Of a DNA stretch of 9,436 bases, positions 5,164 through 9,436 are shown piece by piece (positions within the stretch are counted from its first letter, which is position 1; each line of letters opens with the position of its first letter). Made by a program: the position numbers and the translations under genes. This stretch comes from an uncultured Megasphaera sp. (GTDB lineage Bacteria; Bacillota; Negativicutes; Veillonellales; Megasphaeraceae). The stretch spans positions 1 through 9,436 of the forward strand of contig CABQJB010000072.1 in NCBI GenBank assembly GCA_902464195.1, given 5' to 3'. The notes under the pieces are model-generated. The model did no database searches. It was not told the origin of the DNA and worked only from the letters and a program-made list of their open reading frames with translations.

Positions 5164-6058
5164 CAGCTTGTTTTATTTTGTACCGTTTGGTCCATTTCCA
5201 GCGGTTGTGCAGCCAGAACCAGTCTTCCGGATACTTGCGGATATGGGCTTCCAGGCGGTCGTTGAGTTCTTGTGTCGTTTCGTACATGATGCGGTTCTTT
5301 TCCTCTTTCGAGAGCTTGTGATCCGCCGTGTACGGCTTGATGGGCGGCAGGACTTCGACGACGTGGTGGTACGGCCGGTCTTCGTGGATGAAGGTCGACA
5401 CGATGGGGTAATTGGCGATGCCGGCCATCTTGGCCGGTCCGTCAGCCGTCAGGGTGTCCATGCCGAAGAGTTTGACCATGATGCCGGCATAGCCCGGGTC
5501 CTGGTCCATGAGCAGGCCGATGTAGTGACCTTCCCGAAGGAAGCGGACCATATCGCGGATGCCCGTCTTATAGGTGACATGCTGCTTCATCATGGCCCGG
5601 TACTCATTGATGAAGGTATCGGCACTCTTGCTGTTCTGTTCCTGGGCAACAGAGATGAGGGGATAGCCATTCATGGCCAGGACGGCTCCCAGGAGTTCCC
5701 AGTTGCCGGCATGGGAGGCCATGAAGATGGCCCCTTCACCGCTGGTTTTGAGTTCATCCAGGTATTCCTTACCGTGCCAGGTAATCTTTTCATCGAGGAT
5801 GTCCTTCGTATAGCGCGGATACGACAGGACTTCGATGATCATAGGCCCGAAACGGACCGTACTGGCCTTGGCGATGGCCATGGCCTTTTCCGGGTCATCG
5901 GTCAGGCCGCAGTCCAGGATCTGCTGCTGGGCCAGGACCTTGCGCTTCTTGGGGACGAAAGTCCAGAAAAAGGCACCTAAAAAGGTGCCCAGGGCCCGGC
6001 GACAGCTTTCTGGAATGTGGCAGATGATCCAGCTCAGACATTTCATAAAGGTGTACAT
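5144..6058 (-). CDS. Lipid A biosynthesis acyltransferase (LpxL/HtrB family)
   Basis: This 304-aa member of the LpxL/LpxM/HtrB family (PF03279) transfers a fatty acyl chain onto a hydroxyacyl group of a lipid A precursor at the inner face of the cytoplasmic membrane. The catalytic HX4E motif is HAGNWE (H116, E121). Other family landmarks are LLMDQDPG (182-189), GPAKMA (207-212) and the C-terminal PEDWFWLHNRWK (277-288). Residues 6-35 contain a hydrophobic, membrane-associating segment. Length is typical. The ATG at 6056-6058 has AGAGGA 8 nt upstream, overlapping the lpxD stop; an internal ATG at codon 5 is possible but less well placed. It is the last gene of the operon, directly after lpxD, which fits a lipid A role. 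Acyl donor and acceptor position cannot be told from sequence. The 3' end lies within a terminator hairpin. Confidence 0.92.
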   Translation of the reverse strand: MYTFMKCLSWIICHIPESCRRALGTFLGAFFWTFVPKKRKVLAQQQILDCGLTDDPEKAMAIAKASTVRFGPMIIEVLSYPRYTKDILDEKITWHGKEYLDELKTSGEGAIFMASHAGNWELLGAVLAMNGYPLISVAQEQNSKSADTFINEYRAMMKQHVTYKTGIRDMVRFLREGHYIGLLMDQDPGYAGIMVKLFGMDTLTADGPAKMAGIANYPIVSTFIHEDRPYHHVVEVLPPIKPYTADHKLSKEEKNRIMYETTQELNDRLEAHIRKYPEDWFWLHNRWKWTKRYKIKQAEKGPVA

Positions 6059-6070
6059 AGGCGAATCCTC

Positions 6071-7102
6071 TTACTGTTGTTCTAATTTCTTTTCCAGTTC
6101 AGCGATTTTTTTCTGCAAGGCCTTGACGGTCTTGGCCATTTCCGGCAGGTGTTTCAGATAGACCTGGGTACGGCTCCATTCCATGTGGGGCCGGATAGGG
6201 AACCCGGCATAGACCTGGTTGCCCTTGACATTGCCCGTAATGCCCGACTTGCCGGCAAAAACGGCATTGTCGCCAATGGTGATGTGGCCAGTACAGCCGG
6301 TCTGTCCGGCAAAGATGACGTGGTTGCCGGCTTTGGTGCTGCCGGCGATGCCCGTCTGGGCGATGAGGAAACAGTCTTCGCCGATTTCGACGTTGTGGCC
6401 GAGATGGACGAGGTTATCGATTTTCGTCCCCCTGCCGACCTTCGTCGAACCCAAGGTTGCATTATCGAGGCACGTGCAGGCACCGATTTCGACGTCGTCG
6501 CCGATGGTGACGTTGCCGATCTGCGGGATCCGCGTATGCTTGCCCTTTTCCGTAGCAAAGCCGAAGCCTTCGCCGCCGATGACGGCGTGCGCCCGGATGA
6601 CGGCATTCTTGCCGAGGACGCAGTTTTCGTGGATAACGGCACCGGGATAGAGGACTGAACCTTCGCCGATCTTGACATTATCGCCTAAGAAGACATAGGG
6701 ATAAATCGTCGTTCCCTTGCCGATTTCGACGTTCTTGCCGATGACGGCATAAGGCATGATGGCTACGTCTTCGCCGACGACGGCCGTGTTATCGATGATG
6801 GCTGTCGGATGGATGCCCGGTGCGACCGACTGGCGGGGGTGAAACAGCACGAGGAGCTGGGAAAAAGCCAGGCGGGGATTTTCTACGACGACGAGCGTAT
6901 TATCTCCGGCAGGAACTTCTTTTTCGACAATGACGGCGCCGGCATGGACCTGCGGCAAATACTCCGTATACGGATTGACGGCAAAGGTAATGTCCTGCAG
7001 GCCGGCTTCGGCCAGGCCCTTCACGTCTTCAATGACGGCGTCACCTTTGCCGATGACTCTGCCGCCCAGCAATACTGCTAATTCCTGTACTGTTTTCTTC
7101 AC
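6071..7102 (-). CDS. lpxD: UDP-3-O-acylglucosamine N-acyltransferase (LpxD)
   Basis: LpxD catalyses the third step of lipid A synthesis in the cytoplasm, adding a hydroxyacyl chain from acyl-ACP to the 2-amino group of UDP-3-O-acylglucosamine. From the GTG start it is 343 aa. The N-terminal uridine-binding domain (about 1-97) is followed by a left-handed beta-helix of hexapeptide repeats (about 98-300), with GEGFGFA at 178-184. The probable catalytic histidine is H236 in VHLGHN (H239 if the TTG three codons upstream is used, the number known from E. coli LpxD). The C-terminus ends in a short coiled coil (about 322-343). The GTG start at 7100-7102 was chosen because AAAGGGG lies 9 nt upstream; the in-frame TTG at 7109-7111 directly touches that purine tract. 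The gene lies between ompH-C (18-bp gap) and the LpxL-like gene (12-bp gap). Confidence 0.94.
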   Translation of the reverse strand: MKKTVQELAVLLGGRVIGKGDAVIEDVKGLAEAGLQDITFAVNPYTEYLPQVHAGAVIVEKEVPAGDNTLVVVENPRLAFSQLLVLFHPRQSVAPGIHPTAIIDNTAVVGEDVAIMPYAVIGKNVEIGKGTTIYPYVFLGDNVKIGEGSVLYPGAVIHENCVLGKNAVIRAHAVIGGEGFGFATEKGKHTRIPQIGNVTIGDDVEIGACTCLDNATLGSTKVGRGTKIDNLVHLGHNVEIGEDCFLIAQTGIAGSTKAGNHVIFAGQTGCTGHITIGDNAVFAGKSGITGNVKGNQVYAGFPIRPHMEWSRTQVYLKHLPEMAKTVKALQKKIAELEKKLEQQ

Positions 7103-7111
7103 GATATACAA

Positions 7112-7118
7112 CCCCTTT
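7112..7118 (-). promoter_or_regulatory. Purine-rich ribosome binding site deciding the lpxD start
   Basis: AAAGGGG on the minus strand lies 9 nt before GTG (7100-7102) and 0 nt before the alternative TTG (7109-7111). Only the GTG has workable spacing. The match to the anti-Shine-Dalgarno sequence needs a G-U pair, so initiation may be weak. Confidence 0.5.
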
Positions 7119-7120
7119 TT

Positions 7121-7540
7121 TTACTGCAATTTGGCAATTAAATCATCGGTTACGTCGATGCCGCCGGAAGGAACGGCTTCTTTGACGACGATGATGCCGA
7201 CATTTTTATCCTTGGCGATATCGCCTAACTTGCTCTGGATATCCGACATGAACTGACGCTGCATGCTGGCACCGAAAATATTGAGTTCCTGCTGGGCCTG
7301 CTGCTGTTTCTTCTGGAAATCTTCAGCCGACATGGACTGCTGTGCATCTTGCAGTTCCTTTTCGATGGATTTCTGTTTATCTTCAGTCTTCTGTTTATAC
7401 TGCTGGACCAGGGGCGCTTCCTTCTGTACGCGCGACATGTCGACGACGCCTACATTATCTTTTCCGCCACAGCCGGCGAGCATACCCGTCAGGGCCAGCA
7501 TTGCGGCGACGATTCCTAAGCGCTTCCAAACTTTTTTCAT
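7121..7540 (-). CDS. OmpH/Skp-like lipoprotein (ompH-C)
   Basis: This 139-aa OmpH-family protein is predicted to be a periplasm-facing lipoprotein chaperone for outer-membrane proteins. A basic N-terminus (KKVWKR) and a hydrophobic stretch are followed by a lipobox LAGC with cysteine at 24. The mature part starts with the family's N-terminal strand NVGVVDMSRV (29-38), continues through a charged Gln-rich coiled-coil hairpin (about 42-112) and ends in VGIIVVKEAV and IDVTDDLIAKL, matching the C-terminal OmpH strand and helix. ATG 7538-7540 was chosen over an upstream in-frame ATG because AGGAGG lies 9 nt before it and because the lipobox signal then begins at the N-terminus. It is the shortest of three tandem paralogues. 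Soluble Skp is the classic family member, so a lipidated form is noteworthy. Confidence 0.85.
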   Translation of the reverse strand: MKKVWKRLGIVAAMLALTGMLAGCGGKDNVGVVDMSRVQKEAPLVQQYKQKTEDKQKSIEKELQDAQQSMSAEDFQKKQQQAQQELNIFGASMQRQFMSDIQSKLGDIAKDKNVGIIVVKEAVPSGGIDVTDDLIAKLQ

Positions 7541-7549
7541 TGCTAAAAG

Positions 7550-7555
7550 CCTCCT
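7550..7555 (-). promoter_or_regulatory. Ribosome binding site fixing the ompH-C start
   Basis: AGGAGG on the minus strand lies 9 nt before ATG 7538-7540 and 1 nt after the stop codon of ompH-B. This suggests translational coupling and excludes the longer reading frame that begins inside ompH-B. Confidence 0.75.
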
Positions 7556-7556
7556 G

Positions 7557-8492
7557 TTATGCCAACTTGGCAATAATATCATCTGTAACATCCGTAGCCG
7601 TGCCGATACCTTCGTAGTTGGCGAAGATCATCTCGAAGCCCTGTTCCTGGGCGACATCGGCGGCTTTGTCGCGGATATCTGCCATGATGGCGTCTTTCAC
7701 ATCTTTCATTTCTTTTTCTTTTGCATCGAGTTTATCTTTCCATTCCTTGTTCCACACAGCCGGTTCCGGCCGGTCCTGCAAGACGCCCAGCTGCTGCTGG
7801 AAGACCTGCTGGCTGTCTGCCTTGCGCCCTTCCAGGTCTTTCTTGACCTGCTGGGCGTAGTCATCAAGCTCTTTCTTGGCCTGGGCCTTATCCGGTGCCA
7901 TGAGGGCCGCGATTTCATCGGCTGTCCGATTGGTCACCTGGACGTCGGCCTGACTGCCTTTGAGCAAGGTTTGGAGCTGTTCCTCCGTCGCTGCCCGTTC
8001 TTCCTTAGACAGGGACAGGGTCTTCAGCTTCAACTGGAGATTGACGATTTTCAACGTGTCGGCCTGGGAAATGACAGGCGTCGTCTTCTTCTTTTCCTGA
8101 ACGAGCGAATCATACCGTTGTTTCAGCCGGTTGTTGAGCTCGTTCTCTTTGAGGGCGACTTTCGCCTGCAATTCCTGGTCGAGGGCGGCCGAACCGGCGG
8201 CATCGGCAGCAGCAAAATTCTGGACCGATGTCCCTTCGGCAGCTGCCTTCTGGGAATAGTTCCACTGTTCAAACTGATATTGGGCAACCATAGCGTTGTA
8301 TTCCAGTTCCAAATGGTGATACTCGCTATAACGCGGGTGGCTCATGACGACGTGTTCCAGGTCTGCATAGGCATAGACCGGCGTCGCGGCTGTCGAAGGG
8401 GCCGGCTGGCTGCGGTGGCTGAAGAACCACCAGCCGGCGAGGAGACAGACCATGAGGACCGCGGCACCGGCTGCCGCATATATCCGTTTCAT
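7557..8492 (-). CDS. Long OmpH-family protein with N-terminal membrane anchor (ompH-B)
   Basis: This 311-aa protein is about twice the usual length of Skp/OmpH. Residues 4-24 are a hydrophobic segment without a lipobox or a clear cleavage site, so it is probably anchored in the inner membrane with a periplasmic body. A family-like start follows: VYAYADLEHVVMSHPRYSEY (39-58), with the HPRY feature. The middle is long charged helices (about 60-285), interrupted by a central region (about 138-200) containing an amphipathic stretch (IVNLQLKLKTLSLSKEE). The end, ATDVTDDIIAKLA, closely matches the C-terminus of ompH-C. The ATG has AAGGAG 5 nt upstream, overlapping the stop of ompH-A (TAAGGAG). A periplasmic chaperone or scaffold role is inferred from family and operon; the extra length is unexplained. 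Confidence 0.75.
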   Translation of the reverse strand: MKRIYAAAGAAVLMVCLLAGWWFFSHRSQPAPSTAATPVYAYADLEHVVMSHPRYSEYHHLELEYNAMVAQYQFEQWNYSQKAAAEGTSVQNFAAADAAGSAALDQELQAKVALKENELNNRLKQRYDSLVQEKKKTTPVISQADTLKIVNLQLKLKTLSLSKEERAATEEQLQTLLKGSQADVQVTNRTADEIAALMAPDKAQAKKELDDYAQQVKKDLEGRKADSQQVFQQQLGVLQDRPEPAVWNKEWKDKLDAKEKEMKDVKDAIMADIRDKAADVAQEQGFEMIFANYEGIGTATDVTDDIIAKLA

Positions 8493-8501
8493 AAAGACTC
8501 C

Positions 8502-9032
8502 TTACTGGTTACTGCTGCTGGAGCTGTTGGCGCTGCTGTCGGAGCTGCTGGAGCCGGAGTTCTTGTTCAGTTCTTTAGCGACCTGGTCGGTAATATCCGT
8601 GCCGCCATAGAGGACGACGCTCTTGTCGACGACGAGGCTGAGGCCTTTGGTCTTGGCGACATCGCTGACAGCATTGTCGACTTTATCTTTGATGCCTTTG
8701 AAGATTTCCTGACGTTTCGTAGCCAGTTCGCCCTGCATCTTCTGGAAGAGCTGCTGTTTCTGCTGGTCGTCCATGCCGGCCGACTGCTGTTCAAACTGCT
8801 TCTGCATATCTTCGCCAGCCTGCTGGAGCTGTTTCTGTGCCGCAACGGCATCCTGATTATCCGGCGTGATGATCTTGCTCGTATCGACGACGCCGATGTT
8901 GCTCGACGGAGCCGCATTGACGGGGTTGCCCGTCTGCATGATAGCCAGGCCGGCGACACTGAAGACGAAGATAGCTGCGATAACAGCCGAAAAAATCTTG
9001 ATATTGCGTTTCTTACCCATTTCAGACATCAT
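8502..9032 (-). CDS. OmpH/Skp-like periplasmic chaperone with serine-rich tail (ompH-A)
   Basis: This 176-aa OmpH-family protein probably guides outer-membrane proteins through the periplasm. A basic N-terminus (GKKRNIK) and a hydrophobic segment (about 12-32) form a signal peptide or anchor, with possible cleavage near NAA (39-41). The core runs from NIGVVDTSKI (45-54) through a Gln-rich coiled-coil hairpin (about 60-128) to LSLVVDKSVVLYGGTDITDQ (131-150), a very good match to the family's C-terminal strands. After VAKEL the protein ends in a low-complexity tail (158-176) of mainly Ser with Asn, Asp and Ala, not part of standard Skp. The first of two adjacent ATG codons is placed 10 nt after AAAGGAG; the second is equally possible. 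It is first of three tandem paralogues, 21 bp after the upstream gene. Confidence 0.87.
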   Translation of the reverse strand: MMSEMGKKRNIKIFSAVIAAIFVFSVAGLAIMQTGNPVNAAPSSNIGVVDTSKIITPDNQDAVAAQKQLQQAGEDMQKQFEQQSAGMDDQQKQQLFQKMQGELATKRQEIFKGIKDKVDNAVSDVAKTKGLSLVVDKSVVLYGGTDITDQVAKELNKNSGSSSSDSSANSSSSSNQ

Positions 9033-9053
9033 AATAAAACTTCTCCTTTTGTA

Positions 9054-9436
9054 TTACAAATAACCGATAATCCGGAGCCAAGCATCGTGGTCGGACACGA
9101 TATATTCCAAACCGACATAATCATCGACGCGATAATGAAGGCCCACTTCGGAATCATCATGCGTCAGGTCCCGGTCGTAGCGCAGGGTCCACCGCCCGCC
9201 TAAGGGCTGGCGCAGCCACAGGTGCTGGCTGTCGTCGAGGCTCTCGAACTGGTATCCCGCCTGGGTCCCGCCGCTAAAGCGGTAAAAGTAGCCGGGAATA
9301 AAATTCCAGTCCAGCGAAGACGGCATGAACTTGACGGCGCCGTAGATTTCGTGATGGCTGCCGATCTTGCGGCCCAGATGGGCCATGAGGACCGTATCTT
9401 CGTCGCTGCTGTGGTCACGGCCGGCGTCGATATAGG
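9054..9436 (-). CDS. C-terminal part of an unassigned beta-strand-rich, probably outer-membrane protein
   Basis: The reading frame is open to the window edge; about 127 residues are visible before TAA (9054-9056), and the start lies outside. An internal ATG at 9384-9386 is probably not the start, because the frame continues upstream in the same style (Y-I-D-A-G-R-D, then a DHSSDEDT stretch). The sequence is a run of alternating polar and aromatic/aliphatic segments separated by charged turns, for example HEIYGAVKF, WTLRYDRDL, SEVGLHYRV, YVGLEYIV and AWLRIIGYL. This is the look of beta-barrel or beta-taco strands. Its position before ompH genes, where diderm Firmicutes often carry BamA or TamB genes, supports an outer-membrane assembly role. 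I cannot recognise the family from this fragment; it does not end in the aromatic residue usual for BamA. Confidence 0.6.
   Translation of the reverse strand, partial: YIDAGRDHSSDEDTVLMAHLGRKIGSHHEIYGAVKFMPSSLDWNFIPGYFYRFSGGTQAGYQFESLDDSQHLWLRQPLGGRWTLRYDRDLTHDDSEVGLHYRVDDYVGLEYIVSDHDAWLRIIGYL

Noticed and set aside
7541..7591. Upstream ATG extending ompH-C by 17 codons
   Set aside because: The extension would begin inside ompH-B, lacks a ribosome binding site, and would place the lipoprotein signal away from the N-terminus. AGGAGG correctly precedes the inner ATG.
7263..9203. A 646-codon open frame on the plus strand opposite the ompH genes
   Set aside because: It is antisense to three well-supported OmpH genes with proper ribosome binding sites and conserved motifs. 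Its translation is hydrophobic, phenylalanine/leucine-rich low-complexity sequence reflecting codon use on the other strand. It has no plausible ribosome binding site.

Overview
The window looks like chromosomal DNA from a diderm Firmicute of the class Negativicutes, most likely a Megasphaera-like anaerobe. This is inferred from three things: lipid A and outer-membrane biogenesis genes (lpxD, an LpxL/HtrB-type acyltransferase, three OmpH/Skp-like genes), a Firmicutes-type xpaC-telA pair, and moderately GC-rich coding sequence with strong AGGAGG-type ribosome binding sites. No tRNA, rRNA, CRISPR array, transposase or phage gene is visible.

Layout. Bases 1-120 are a short repeat-rich tract (two related hairpins and 7-bp-phased repeats). 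It lies downstream of a complete transketolase gene on the minus strand (121-2112). A 160-bp divergent promoter region (2113-2272) separates transketolase from a plus-strand Cof-type HAD phosphatase (2273-3034). The HAD gene converges on the xpaC-telA operon (minus strand, 4934 to 3066), with only 31 bp between the two stop codons. A 209-bp spacer (4935-5143) holds the xpaC promoter, two rho-independent terminators and two more 7-bp-phased repeat tracts. From the right edge to 5144 runs one tightly packed minus-strand operon. In transcription order it contains the 3' end of an unassigned beta-strand-rich, probably outer-membrane protein, then ompH-A, ompH-B, ompH-C, lpxD and an lpxL-like acyltransferase. 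Intergenic gaps are 9-21 bp and several ribosome binding sites overlap or abut the preceding stop codon. The operon promoter lies outside the window.

How the genes work together. The right-hand operon joins outer-membrane protein handling (Skp/OmpH-like periplasmic chaperones) with lipid A assembly (LpxD adds the N-linked hydroxyacyl chain, the LpxL-like enzyme a secondary acyl chain). The three OmpH paralogues appear to be held in the envelope in three ways: an N-terminal signal/anchor segment with a serine-rich tail, a long form with a membrane anchor, and a lipoprotein. XpaC-TelA is a conserved pair of poorly understood membrane/stress function. Transketolase belongs to the pentose phosphate pathway.

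The most unusual signal is non-coding. Most gene 3' ends outside the operon interior (transketolase, HAD/telA, lpxL-like) carry short tandem tracts with an exact 7-bp period but different sequence. Two of the tracts run into the stop codon of the adjacent gene. The lpxL-like gene also ends inside a terminator hairpin whose loop holds its stop codon.
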